Assembly: GCA_963691815.1 (NCBI GenBank)
Contig: OY829652.1
Location: 15,099,027 to 15,163,026, forward strand
DNA: 64,000 nt
Direction of reading: 5' to 3'
Origin: Echiichthys vipera
Lineage: Eukaryota > Chordata > Actinopteri > Perciformes > Trachinidae
This document shows positions 13,880 through 27,300 of the stretch, piece after piece; positions within the stretch are counted from its first letter, which is position 1; every line of letters begins with the position of its first letter. The position numbers and the translations under genes were made by a program. The notes below the pieces were generated by a model. The model made no database searches, was not told the DNA's origin, and saw nothing but the letters and a program-made list of their open reading frames with translations.

Positions 13880-14133
13880 TAATCATTTCACACACACACC
13901 CTATACATGCAATTAAGGAGAGATGTTGGAGCGAGGGGGCTGCCAGTGACCGGCGCCCCGAGCAGTTGGGTGTTCGGTGCCTTGCTCAACAGCACCGAAG
14001 CAGTGCCCAGGAGATGAACTGGCACCTCTCCTGGCCACCAGTCCACGCTCCATACATGGTCCACACAGGGACTTGAACCAGCGACTCTACAGTTCCCAAC
14101 CAAGTCACCTATGGACTGAGCTACTGCCGCCCC
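13880..14133 (-). mobile_element. tRNA-derived SINE
   Basis: On the minus strand the element starts GGGGCGGCAGTAGCTCAGT (A box of the RNA polymerase III promoter) and has GGTTCAAGTCC about 45 nt further in (B box). It ends with a non-tRNA tail (GCATGTATAGGG, then a short GT run). This layout is a tRNA-derived SINE of the kind common in percomorph fish. The head is well preserved. It is not a functional tRNA gene, because the 3' half does not fold back onto the 5' end. Confidence 0.8.
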
Positions 14134-16586
14134 AAAGGAAATGTGTCATTAATCATCTCTAACATGACTGGTGAGAATGTGGACATAATAATAATGTGCA
14201 ATTGACTTTTTAGCGGAAGTGATGTGGGCACTAACAGAATCTAAGTTCAAGTAGTCAGTTGGAGACACATTAGAGAAACAGGTTTGAACAGTGATGTGTC
14301 ACTGCTGTAAACCAAGTTAAAACAGGGCCACTGTTAATAAATAAGCCCCCACCAATGCAGCATGGTTTTAACACGGGGCTTTTTTCTGTTGAAAGGGCAG
14401 TTGAAATTACATTATGTGGCAATTTTTTCACAACCAGTTTAGATATGAATAACTATGGCAATGAAAACTGTTTCAATGTACATATGGGCGTGGGAGTGTT
14501 GTTTTAAGATGGACTTGAAAAATTGTTGGACTATCCTTTAATGACCTGTAGCCAGAGTAGATGTAAAGAATAATGGGAAGGGACTCTGCTAAAGCAGGGA
14601 TTACTGCAGCCATGAAGAGAACAGAGACACGTCACCCTAAAATAGACTTTGGGACAAATGACAGAGTGATATCTGATCTGCAGCCGTGATGTGACAGGTC
14701 TCAGCTGACTTATAAATTCTTAACATTCCTTTAATTACTTACAAAATTCCATGTTTGGTATCACATGAAACAGGTTCAGGTCCCACTCAGGTTTCACTTG
14801 AATTCAAAAGTTACTGCTGTGACATGTTCCTGCTGACTGACGTGAACATCTGAATAAAATCTTATACTGATGCCCACAGACTTTGATCATCATTGTTCTA
14901 GATAGTTTCCATACATGTGCTGTTTTTACAAAAAAAAAATGCTATTTTCAGTCTGAACATTAGCAAAGGTTCCCATACCAACAAAAACATATAGGCTACA
15001 TGTTTCCCATCTGCCATGACTGGCCTTTCCCACAGGCAAACTGAACATGGCATTGCTGAGATATAAAGTCTAACCTACAGCCCCTTGTCCAGCCAATTAC
15101 CCGCACCGCCACGCCTCTCATACGAGAAACTGATAGCCAGACAAGTTTCAGGGACCCTGCTGCTGCTACCCATGGAGGCCTGTGCCAATATAAACCCCAG
15201 AGGCTCTGAGCTGCTGCATCAGTGCAGAGCAGCAAATACCTGGACGTGGTTCCTGCTGGAAGTGAAACAGACAAGTTGCCATTTAGTGGAAACATTTTAG
15301 AGAGAATGCCACGCATGAGCGGTGGATATCTGTGACAGCTGAGACTTTAGCCTGTAGCAGTGCAGTGGTTTATATTAAGGGCGGCCTGCATATACACGCT
15401 GCACTCAAGGTCCCTCATTCTTAATTGTTCAGCTGTGTGACAACTTTAGAGTTAGTTTCTTTACTGTGACACTATTATCTTAAAATGTCTGTCTCAGCTT
15501 TTCCTGCAGGATTGTTTACTGTGAAAAGGAAACCAAAGCAGAAAAAAAACAGATATTCATTTCAATTCATAGTGTCCCTTTACTTCTAATACTTGAAACC
15601 AAATGTTCTCATGAGCAGACAAAACTCGGGCATGTGCAAAAGTGTACTGTATGTGCATGTGTCCAGTTTCTCTCTCTTTTTGATCTGTGCACACAGGTAA
15701 TGGCTTAATGAAGTGCAAATAAAGATCAGTTTCTACAGCAGATGTTTGATTTCATAATTATGAAAGCTGTTCTCATTTGAATGTTGACAAAAAAAAATCT
15801 GAATTTATCCAATAGCACTATAAGAGATTATTTATAAGTCAAAGACAACATCAATTTGGTGTTTTAGCAAAAAATGAAAATGTTTAAGTTGAGTCCTTAA
15901 TGGACAAGATCAACTGACAATGAAAGAGCTGACATGTTTCTGCTTGTTTGTGTCAGCCACACATTGATATTGAAATGCTGATAATGCAGTAAAAATAAGA
16001 AAAACTTAACTTATTCACAGAAACATAAACACATAAAACCCACTGAAATAAACTGCAGCACTGAAAAGACCTGGAATAAAATGATATTATATTTAAAAAG
16101 CCGCAACATAATAAAGGACTAAAAAAAATTGGGGTCGCAGCCAAAGTTAAATCTATTGCTGGAGACATTTTCTAATAAACCGATGAAGAATATAGTCAAA
16201 AGTCTCGTTAACGAATACCTGCACAGCGAGAGAGGTGCCGGAGGTGAACGAGACTACACGGAAGAGACTGTGCACGTGCACTGGGCCTAAACCAGTAAAC
16301 TGGCTTTTTTTTTATTTTTATTTTAACTGAGCAATTAGGCTAGATTCCCAATGTTCACATGTTAAAGCTAAATAGGTGCTGAACGATTCTTGCTTTTGGG
16401 GAAGTGGAAAACAGCATCTTAAAATAGAGCTTGTGATTTCCTTCGTTTGTAAAAAATTGTATTTTTTAATTTTGAGAAATGTGATCCCTCTTCCTGGATG
16501 AAGGAGGGCTGCAGATGTGGCCGATGTCATGTTGTGCAACAGCGAAAAGACACGAGTTTTGTCTCGAGTCATAATTAATGAGTTAA

Positions 16587-16590
<4 letters not shown>
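14134..16590. other. Upstream intergenic region without recognised genes
   Basis: No coding exon, RNA gene or clear repeat recognised. The frame at 14996-15316 on the minus strand has no familiar domain, and an overlapping plus frame competes with it. Confidence 0.55.

Positions 16591-16662
<72 letters not shown>
16591..16662. repeat. (GA)36 microsatellite upstream of alx4
   Basis: 72 bp of perfect GA repeat, about 1.36 kb before the alx4 start codon. Homopurine-homopyrimidine mirror sequence of this length can form triplex DNA. A role in alx4 regulation is not shown. Confidence 0.98.
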
Positions 16663-16664
<2 letters not shown>

Positions 16665-16739
16665 TGAATCAAACTGCATTCAGGCCTGACAGCCGCAGTT
16701 CATCACACTGAATAAATATTCCGTTTCATCCAGAAAACT

Positions 16740-17330
16740 ATAATTCAGAAGTGGCAATTTACAAGTATAATATAATATAATAATACTAATTTCTTTCATC
16801 CTTAATTAGCCCATATAAACTCGAATTAATATCGCGCCAATCAAAAGCTTTTTGTTGAGGCAGATTTCATCATATATTTCCCTAATTTATTACAATCACC
16901 TAAATATATCGATGATGACTTTAAGAGGAAAAATAAATGAAGGAGATAATTGTCTTATTTAACCACCCGCAGCCATAAAGGCATCGTGTCTCCTTAAAAT
17001 ACATTTTAATTCAGATTTGTATGAGAAAACTAAGAAAATTTCTGGCGCAGCTTCGTTTGACCAAACTGTGCACGAAGCCAACAATTTAAATGAGCATCAT
17101 AGGCTTAATGCTTTATAATTAATTGAATATTAAGAAGAAGCCAATTCTCAAATTGCAGAGCTGAAAGTTTATTCCCCATCATTATTAAATAGATATATTT
17201 GCACAGACAAACTGACTCATCACATAACGTCCTGGCTAAACGGTTAATGCTTTGTTTGAATGTATAGGTCTCTATAACAAATACACAAAGGAAAATACAT
17301 ATAATATTTAAGCTTAACATCGGTTTACTT
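16740..17330. promoter_or_regulatory. Candidate upstream regulatory stretch of alx4
   Basis: About 0.7-1.3 kb before the alx4 start codon. It is AT-rich yet shows no recognised repeat words, and has many TAATTA/ATTAAT homeodomain-type cores (for example around 17112-17125) and GCCATAAA near 16973. No TATA box or start site could be fixed. Only inference supports a regulatory role. Confidence 0.25.
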
Positions 17331-18024
17331 CAATCAGTGTTATTGGTCGAAATTTCAGGCTTGATCCTTTTATTTACACTTCATTTTCAAGTCTTTTTAC
17401 ACATACAGGAGACAGTGAAAACACACATTTGATTTTCCTCAAACATACATTAATAAACAGTGATGCAGACGGAAACAGCGCATCGTAAATGCTTTTAAAG
17501 TTGTATTTAAAGGGAAGTCAGAGGTTAGGGCTCTTCAGTCACGCAACAGCAGGAATCAAAGCCGTTATATTCATCCTCTAATCACATTAATGTCATGTGT
17601 TGTGTCTCCCGCGTGTTTACCAAAAAAGAAACGTTGCCCCTTCTGAGCTTGACCTCCCATTTTCTCCAGGCTGCATAATAGCGCAGGCTACGTGGTGTGG
17701 GTCTAAACTTCAAATGTGTGTGTGCGTGTGTGCGCGCGTTTGTGTGTGTCAGTAACACTGAAGGCTACTGAGGCGGCATCATCTTGAGCAAGGCATTTCT
17801 CTTTACCAAGACAAACCTTCAGGGGGCTTTTAGCATTTGTTCAGTCTGCAGTCTCTGGAAAACATCTGATTCATTTTTTAACCAGTCCCAGATGCAGCAG
17901 AGTGAGAGTGTGTGTGCATGAGCGCGTCAGTGTGAGTTTGTCAGTGCATGCGAATATCTGCTGTCTAGAGAGAAGGGGAGGGAAAGAGGAACCGTGTGGA
18001 TTTTTTTAATATAACTTTTTAGGT

Positions 18025-18364
18025 ATGAACGCAGCGTGCGTCTCATACTGCGATATGACATCGATGGATTCATATTATAACACATCTACTGCGCAAGGTA
18101 GGGACCACCAGGCGAACCCGTTCAGGACTTTCCCCACCACTGAAACCAAATACAGCCCCACGTTCATTCCGGGGAAAGGGCAGACTTACGGAGAGAAGTC
18201 CCGGAGTCCTTTCCAGACGGAGTGCCAGTCATTGGATGGTGCCGAGGAGGGCACCTTCAACAAATACCAGCTCTTCATGCAGCGACCGACCTGCAAAACT
18301 CCACCCGAAGGCAGCAAGCTGCACCCGGACAGCGGACACAACGGGACGCTCATCCCCTGCTATG
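18025..18364 (+). CDS. alx4: alx4 coding exon 1 (residues 1-113 plus one base)
   Basis: The exon runs from ATG to CCCTGCTATG followed by the strong donor GTGAGT at 18365. It ends in phase 1, so glycine 114 is split. It encodes the divergent N-terminal region, including NPFRTFP, FNKYQLF and CKTPPEGSKL, which align in order with the human ALX4 N-terminus. The start has G at -3. Further in-frame methionines lie at residues 11 and 14, but conservation begins at residue 1. Confidence 0.95.
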
Positions 18365-21300
18365 GTGAGTGCACGTAAGAGAGGCGCAAAGAAAGTGTCG
18401 GCGTTGAGTTGAACTGGAGAAATGGATGACAAAAGGGGAGATTTTTTCGTGCAATAATTGAAATAGTCAATTCCCTCTAGTGTGTAATACAGAATCTGAA
18501 AGTCAGTAGCCTGTGAGAGCAGAAGAGAGGAGGAGAGCAGAGGGTAAACCCACCAGGACTCCAATCAGACGGCTGGACAGAGCAGTGTATATTGATACAA
18601 TAAATTCATATATAATGAAACAATGTTGCTTCCCATCAAACTAACGTGGGCAAATGCGAGCTATGGCGAGACAATAAATAACGTTGTGCATCCAAGGGAG
18701 CAGAATACTTGAGTTGCATACCTTAAAAGCCTAAAAACATTAGAAATTCAGATAGCAATTCAGATGGGAAACCTTTTAGAATTCACATAGCATCGAACAA
18801 GTGGACTAACTATGAGGAGAGCTGAGTTGAATCACTGATTGATAAAAATGCAACCCTGAATGCAGTGGAAATATATTCCAGGGGAAGTCAGATTTCCTTC
18901 CCTGTAAACTTGCACGCTGAGCTTTAACTGTATAGTGTAACATGCAGCAAATTATTTCCCACGTGTAGTGTTAAACTGGTAAGTTAACAAGTCCTCTATC
19001 CTCTGTATGCTGACCTCATAACGTTTCTATCCACATTACAAGTTTATATTTTCCACCTGGAGCCGCTGTCCCCGAGCTCACTGGCCTACAACTGCGGTCT
19101 GTTATTGTCTTCACACTAAAACTCTCTTTACCACTGACAAATATATAAGTACAGGCCCATTATGACTTATTTTTAATATTCAAATATGAACTACTATCAC
19201 CGGCGGTACTGTATAATAAAGGGTCTATGGCTACAATTCAGCGAGGTACGCGCGCAACGGAAATTTCAAATGAAGAAAAATATATTGTCTAATTTATCGC
19301 GACGTTTAAAGAAAACGATCCATTTTACTGTCTCTTTTATGAGACGAGTGTTCTTAAAATAAGAGCAGTGAAGCCTCTTTTTGAACAGAAGAAATGGACT
19401 CTGTATCCACTAAAGAGGCCGGTAGCCTAAAAAAAAGAATTAATTAGGCCTACGTGTAAAAATTAACTTTACAAAAAATATATATATTTGATATTTACAC
19501 ATTATATTAGATCCTACTTTAAAAGCAACAATTAAAAAGAAGATTTTGGTGAGTGATCCGCGTATAGACTCGCCGGCGCCAATATGTTTCAGGTCCAGAT
19601 GTTTATCATGATGCAGATGTTATGATCGTGGCTGAAATTTGATGTTGACGAAATTTATGCAGTGACCTAACCTTTAAAGAGACAATTTAATCGGAGACTC
19701 GTGATGGATTATAGATCGAGTCACTGGGGGAAAAAAGCAGTGCAGGAAAAAAACCCAACATTTTAGGTGTATTAGATTATATTTCTTAAGTAGGCCTATT
19801 AGGTGTAACAAATACAACGGAATATGCACTAATACTGCACTGGCTCTGTTCAGTGGGACCAAATACAACTAGACCTTCACTGTAAGTTTGTTGTTGTTTT
19901 TTGAGCAGTAGCCAGTTACCACACTCTGCCAAAAAACATCCACGAAGTGCAAAGTAATCTGTTTTTCCTGAGAAACAACTGTCTGGAGACACTATTTGCT
20001 TTAAGCCGAACAGTCACTCTTTTTTTCTGGAGTTTTTAAGAGCAATGCCTCCAACACAGATTGGAGCCCCCCTGCATTGAGGTGAATTGATTTGGCAAGT
20101 GCATTGACAGAACCGTTTAAACACCATCATTAAATGCAACGTGCCTCCCTGGAGTGGAGCTCTGCAATGTTATCGTTGAAAATGTTGCAGCCAGATGAAG
20201 GCATCGTAGCTCTGGGGAGGATGCTTTGGGATCTTGCCAAAGCCTCAGGCGTCAACAGGCTCGAGCTGTTATGTGTGGTCCTCAATGGGAGATATATTGC
20301 TCAATGCTGATGCTTCATCTCCATAATGACAACAAAAGTCATCGCATACCCAAAGGAAGTTTTCTGTGGCAACTTTAGCCACAGTTCTGTTTACGGCAAT
20401 CCAACGTTTCATATTTGTGTCATTCTGAGGCTTTTACACGTAAAATAGAGTTTGGGCACACCGAATGAATAATATCTAATGTTTACATGACACACGCAGA
20501 TAAGAGAAGCCAATGAAAAGATGTGGATTTACTGAGTTAATTCTATCAAACACAATGGGAAATATTTAGAGCTAATGCTGCAGGATATTCACACCTCATT
20601 TTCACCCCTTTTATATTCAGAACACAAATTACTTCTTTAAAAATCACTTAATTCCAACACCACTATTAAGCATGATTCATCTGTAGTAAATAAAAATGAA
20701 AGTTTAAAAATTCATATTCAGATATTCTCAGACATACACACGGTTTTCCCTCTAAAAATCACTGCAAAGTGTTTTGCAAGGTTTATGTGGTTTAAATGGA
20801 TGAAAATATATACATACTTTGTCTCAACCACATTTTTGAATGATGTTCATTAAAAAAATACAAGATCACGAGGAGTGAACGAACTATTCTGCACAGTAGT
20901 GGCTCAGGTTGGTGTGTTTGTTTCATTGAGTGCATATTAAATCGGTGAGACTGTGCTACAGCGAGACCAGGGATGGAGCCGCCTACCTGCTCACACAGCG
21001 ATGAATGAAATAAAACCCCTGGAGCTGATCGAGCGCTGAGGAATGCAGGTCAGCACCGCAGGAGAGCTCCGCATTAATCTGAGGCAGATGTGCATTACTG
21101 GCTCCTATAGTTATTATTCATACTCACCAAACATCAGATCTCCAAAGCTACAGAGAGTCCCTGAGATGACAAAGTGGGACTGGTTTACATAACCCCCGTC
21201 TCAACAATACCTTGTACAAATAAGCAACGAGTCAGAAATGGTCATCGAGATCGGGTAATGATTTGAGGGGCTCAGGACAAATGAGAGCATTTCTGGGAAA

Positions 21301-24300
21301 GCGGCACACGTGTGGAAATGACTGTTTACATGCACACTCTTTACTGAACTCTATAGTTTGGAGATGCATTACATAAGTGGTTTGCTTCATAATTTTAAAT
21401 ACATTGCTGTTTAAATCAATTTTGCTGCAAATAGAGAAACCATAAAGCTTTGAAAAAACTAAGTTATGATGAAGGTTTAATCACACTTTTTTAAATACAT
21501 TTGAGAGAACGTAAGTGTAGTTAAGACTCAATCTGAAAAGGAGAACTCATTAGGCCCGTAGCTGAAACTGAGGCTGAGGTTTGCATTTCCCATTTATACT
21601 GTTGTTTGTACACTGGTACTCACTAAAGGCTGTTCCTCTTTGTCATCTCACTAAATAACAGTTTAAACCAAACTCATAACATACAGCTTTGTCAATCTTT
21701 GTACTTTCAAAACAACCCCTCCTCCCTTCAGCGGGGTATCCTGCGATATGTAAAACATTTTTCTCTCCGTAAGAAAACCAAAACAAGAAAGTCCTGGCAG
21801 CATTTTAAAAGCCTCCTGTCAAAATATAGTACTCTAAGTACATGTTAAAAGACCCGGGGAAGTGATGTCACCGGATATGCATGTGCTGATGACTAACACA
21901 TTGAGTCGATGTGAACAATAAGCATGAGTGACACCTGTGATCGTGCCGGCGTGAGTCTGTGAAATAGAATAAATTTGAATATGTAATGAGAACGCTTGAA
22001 AGGATGAATTCCTGGCATGTATAAATATGTGACTCAGGAGGTGAAGCAGCAAAAGTCTGCCTGCCGTAGAATGAAAAGAAATTCAACTCTGAGAACAGGC
22101 TGTTGTGTTGCACAAGGCGTTATTTTTCTCAAAGTTCGGTTAAAACTCTCTTCATCACAAGTCCAAATTATTTCTTTTCTTATGCTGTTGTGCAGCTCAC
22201 ACAGCATGCATTGGCCTTATACTTTGAGCTACTTCTCTTGCAGATGGAGGTAACTCCCCACCGCCTATACCTGAGGAGCGTATGCAGGCCAGATTAAAGA
22301 GATGCTTTGGAAACTTTGACCAGCTGCTGCACATTTTGATCCGTGCCTTTGGTGTGTCTTTACCTCGACTACCTCAATTCTTATCAATGGAATAAATCTA
22401 ACCTCTGTAGGAGTTCTCGAATAAGGCAAACATTTTGGCCACATAGTACTATGTTCTGATCAAAGAAGGGTTATAAGCTTTTTGCCTCACTCCTCACAAA
22501 ATAACTTTTGAGGAAACTTCTGTACAAAGCAAAAGTATGCTGATCACTTCTGAGTCTGTGATGAACAATAGTTCTTTTTCTCTTTCTCAGCTTGATTTTA
22601 TATGTTTGATACATACTTTTTAAAAAGAGTCATTGAGTGACACCACAAACTTTCTTTATGCTTTTCCATGAATTCAGAAAGGCAAAAATACCTCATAAAA
22701 ATGGGATTTAACAGATAAAGCAAATGTGGCCATGGAAGGAATTCAGGACTACTGGAAGGCAGGGAGAGGCTAACAAATGATTGATTACGTAATCTAGTAT
22801 CACATTTGATTTCAATTCCTTGTTTTAAATTTTGTCATCTTCTTCATGTTGATCGCCCAAAAATATAAAACTACTTGTAATATTGTAATATAATATAATA
22901 CATAACACAGTAACACCATTGAGAAGACGAGCCTCACAAATAAATTCATCTTGACATTCAGAGGTTAATGTTTTGACTAAGGAATGTTTATCAATATATA
23001 ACATTAGAGCTGCAATGATTAGTCGACTAATTCATTAGTTGATCGGCAACTATTTTGATAACTGATTCACGTTAAAAGTCATTTTTCATGCACAGAAGGC
23101 AAAACATGCTGTTATCAGCCTCTCAAATATGGATATTTCCTGCTTTCCTCTGTTTAAAATCATATTAAAATGAATATCTCTGGACTGACAAAACAAGACA
23201 TATAATGGTGTGTACTTCCACCACTATTAAAAGAAACATAAAATCAAACTATTTTTGAGCTCTTTGATATGAGACAGTTACAGCCACGGCCCAAGGTATT
23301 ATGACAGTAGTGAGGTCATGATCGTGCCAATTTATCAGGAGCTGAAGCTGAACAGAAAGATTTTTTTGTTTTCCCAGGGAATCTGCATTCCTGTGTGAGC
23401 TGCTGGCATAGATCTCTCCTCAGAAACATCTGGGAGCCTCCCTTTCACTGAGGAAACAACAGTCGACATCAGGTCTTAGACCGTGCTGCGTGATAAATAA
23501 TCCAACCCAAAGCATGTCTGCGAAAATGTCAAATTAATAGTGACTGAAGCCAATGGAATATTTGACTTTATTTGGTCCATCTAAGATGTAAAAGGTGGAG
23601 CGCCATTGTGGCAGACTGCTGTCAGCTTTGAGTGTTTTGAGAGAACATTTTGAAGCACTCTGTTTAAAAGCATTCCCTTCCCTATTTAGTGTTTGGTCAT
23701 TAACCCTTCCCCAGGTTACTAATTTATAGTGTTTCTTTTATTTGGCTTCACTTGACCCTCCCCGATCTTTTCCATAAAAACTGAGAGGGTGCCCTGTTGC
23801 TTTACAACCAGCTAAATTACACTTTGATGTTTTCTCTCTGTTTTCAGCAGTGATTAAATTGCTGACCCTAGTAAACATCTGACCTCGGCTAACTGAATAG
23901 GTCTGCGGCTCGTCACAGACTAACTTTGGCAAATTGCAGGATCAGCTGGTGAAATCTTGCTGCATTGATATGTATATACATCGGTTGATGCTGAAAGGAG
24001 CAGTCAATGACGCATTCCTCTGAATGCCAAAAAAGTCTGGAGCCAACGCAGTGGAATCTTGGCTTGCAAAAGAAAGTGTGTGATGGCTGTGTTCTCAAGG
24101 ACAACGTGCAGAAAAGACAGCTCAGCATGCAGGATCACTGGAAGACGTTTGTGGCAAGGCAACACTCTGCTGCTGAGTTTGCTACAGAGTACTAGACTGA
24201 GAAAGATGTTGAGCAGATTCTAGTGCTCATTGTGGTGATATCAGTCTGTATAAAATTTTACAGGCAGTGTCCTGCACGTAGAATGCGTCACTAACTCCCT

Positions 24301-27300
24301 CTGTGTGTTATAATCTGAGTTTTTCTGTTGTTTATTGTGATAGGGTCCGGCAGCGCGTGCATGTTAGCGCATGTGGCCGAAAAAAGGTTGTTATGTGACT
24401 TATTGGGGTAAGAGCCATTTCAGTATACAGGAGTCTGACATTTTAGGAAATTCACATATCAATTTTTTTGCTGAGAGTTTCAGTTTGATTAAATGCATTA
24501 CTTTTTAAGGATTCTATTATTCTACACTTTTGTAAATAAAAAAATGGACGGTTAGCTTTGCTCAGCAGAAACAAAGACTGGAAATGGGGAAACAGTGAGC
24601 CTGCTCTGTCCAGTGGTTACAAATTCCAACTACCACCACCCTTAAAGCTGGCTAATTAACAAGTTGTGTCTTGTTTGTTTAGTCTGTACAAAACTCGAAG
24701 CGTAAAAATGTCAAATCGGCCTATAAAACAGTGAATTGTCAGCCCTTTATGCAACGCTAACCAGCTGCTAAATGTAGCTCCATATTTACTGTACAGACAT
24801 GAAATCGATATTATTATTCTCATCTAACTATTGGTAAGAGAGAGAAATGTTGAACTCTGAACTGCCATTAAATATTCTTATTAGTCCAGATTCCAAAGTG
24901 CATGTTGTTGATAAAGATCTGCATGAAACCAAGAACTCTAAACATTTTCACCCACTATCCCTCCATCTTCCCATCCACCCAGCTGCATCCTTTGCCTCAC
25001 AGGATATGTGCCTGGCTCAGGGGCATGACTGCATTTTCTTTCACAGATGCAAATGCCAAGCAGGAGCCTGGAGTTGACCTGTCTTACTTCCTAACATTGG
25101 AGCCATGCTCCTGCCCAGGGGTAGAAAGAAAATATCGCACAGTGCTTTAGCATTAGAGGCCAATGCAGGGGTAGGTGATGTCAGAACATCTGCCTGCATG
25201 GAGACTGTAAGAGGGTCTGACAGGTGGGCCACAGTGATATGAGGTCATGAACTCCAGCTGGGCGAGCTGTGCTGTTCCATTAGCGTCTCTGTCGGGACAA
25301 GTCTGAGCCAGAGAGCAGGGGAGGGCTGCTGCAGTATCGAAAGGATGACTATTGACATTTAATTGTGGAACACACTAGCCAAAGGCGTGCTAATCCATGA
25401 AAACAAACATGCATGGTGCAGACAGCCACCGCCTAGCTTCATCACTCTAAAACTATTCAGTCATCTTACTAACCACTGAAACACTTGGCTCAGAGTGTCA
25501 CAAGTGCCACAAGGTGTCAACTCTCTTTCCCTTATTGCTCTGGGCTTCTGAGAATGACAGGAGGCCATGACTGACATTAATTGTAACAAAAATGCAAAGT
25601 GACAAAGTCAAATGCACCTTAATCATCCTAAACTTGATCTAACTCAGAGACAAATGTTGTTGGACTAGACTAATGCTGCTGTTGCACAAGACTTCCAAGT
25701 CTGTTTATTGAGGAGACCATTATGCGCTAGTTTCGGACCAATACAGTTAGGACAGCTCTCCGTGCCCAGTCGCAGGAAAGGCAAACAGACAGGCTGACAG
25801 AGCACACTGTTCTCACTGGCTCGCAACCAGAGCCCTTCAGCTTATTTATTCACACAGCTGTTTGTTTATTGAGGGAGAAGGGACAGCTTTCTTCATCTCC
25901 TTAAAGGAAACAAAAAAAAAACTAGCAAGCGCTGAGTGGAACAGAGCGAGGTCTGTCACAAAATGGACGCTCTCGAAATTGAAGGTGACAAACACAATGT
26001 TGTTTACATCTTATGGGCGAGTCTGCGGGGCAAGCATGGTCGTACAAGGCCTGCCATACACAGCTCGAGATGGAGAAGGTTTTGGGCGGCTTGAGTTTCA
26101 GATGGCGTGATTGAGAGATCTGAGTGGGAGAGGGCTTCCAGGGTTGTGTCACAGGTCACGCCAATGTGTAGTGACATGGCTTTCAAACAGAATAAGACAT
26201 TTCTTCTCTTGTTGCAAAGGCCTTTGAACCTTAAAATAAAACATTACAGCGGTGATGTAAGCTTGAAGTAAATTACATTTTGTGGGAATGTCGTAACGTG
26301 ATGATGAGCAGACACACTCCATGACTTGAACGTGAGGCACCATGGTTTTATTCAGCTGTATTTTAAAGAAAGTGCTCTTCTGAATATTCAGAGTAGTAAC
26401 TATAATTATAGGACTATTATTGACAACATGTGGCTTTTATTTTCTACTCTAAAATGGTCAGAAAGTTGGTCATAATAGCTTGTTTGAAAATAATATTATT
26501 ACAGTAAGAATATGATTTGTATTATATGTGAAGCCAAGGTTTAGTAAACTGTGAAGGCTATTTTGATGTTTATGCTTCATGTGAGAATTGTAAGAAAGGC
26601 GCATGTCAACCCAATCCAAAATAAGCTGAAATGTTTTTATTAAAACCACAGTGTAACATCAAAACTTCCATCAAAATCTCCACAATGTTTCATGAGGTTT
26701 TTGAAAAGTATTATCAACACACATCACAGAATTAAAGGGGCGCTCCAGTGATTTAGTGTTGTACGTACATAAAATGGTAGAGAGACATATTTTAAAAAGA
26801 ATGGTCAAAATTGATACAGCTGAAACAGAGATGTCCCAAATTATTTTCAAGCAAAGGCAAGCTATCAAGTTTCACAACAGTATCTTGAATTGTTGCGACA
26901 CCTGGCAAAATACTTAAAACTCGGGATCCTACATTTCCTTGTCTTTTATTGACCCCAATTATTTTACCTTCACTTTGCAATGCAGCAGGCTCTCAGTTCT
27001 CCAGAGCCACAGAAGAAGCACTTATATCACTTACTTAAACTAACTGTATTAACTGTTTTCACTGACGGAGTCTTACGTGTGGTCCAGGGGGTAGGACCTG
27101 AACGAAGCTGGTTTCCGGAATGCATCGGGTAGTGACAGTACCGTACCTTTGAGACAAGTAAACTTTCCTTTAAAAGAACAAAATACAATTGATCGTGCAA
27201 TTGATCATAACCCTCCACACTTCTTTCTGTATTTTATCTTACAGGAAAAGACAACAGTGGCCTGACAGAGTCTGAGTTGCCACCGAGCGTTGACCCTCCT

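Larger units (their letters stand above)
18365..27244 (+). other. alx4 intron 1 (8.9 kb)
   Basis: GT-AG intron. It contains repeat family A copy 5 and family B copy 1, and otherwise mostly non-repetitive sequence. The stretches 20040-20340 and 20930-21160 are repeat-free, of balanced composition and contain ATTAAAT/CATTAATC-type cores, so they are plausible intronic enhancers. No nested gene is seen. Confidence 0.7.

Noticed and set aside
13888..14103. 71-residue minus-strand open frame
   Set aside because: Translation of the tRNA-derived SINE.
13880..14133. Functional tRNA gene
   Set aside because: A and B boxes are present but no acceptor stem can pair and the sequence continues into a SINE body.
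16517..16711. Open frame with poly-Arg/Glu
   Set aside because: Translation of the (GA)36 array, not a charged protein domain.
18229..18564. 111-residue minus-strand open frame across alx4 exon 1
   Set aside because: Shadow of the real exon on the opposite strand.
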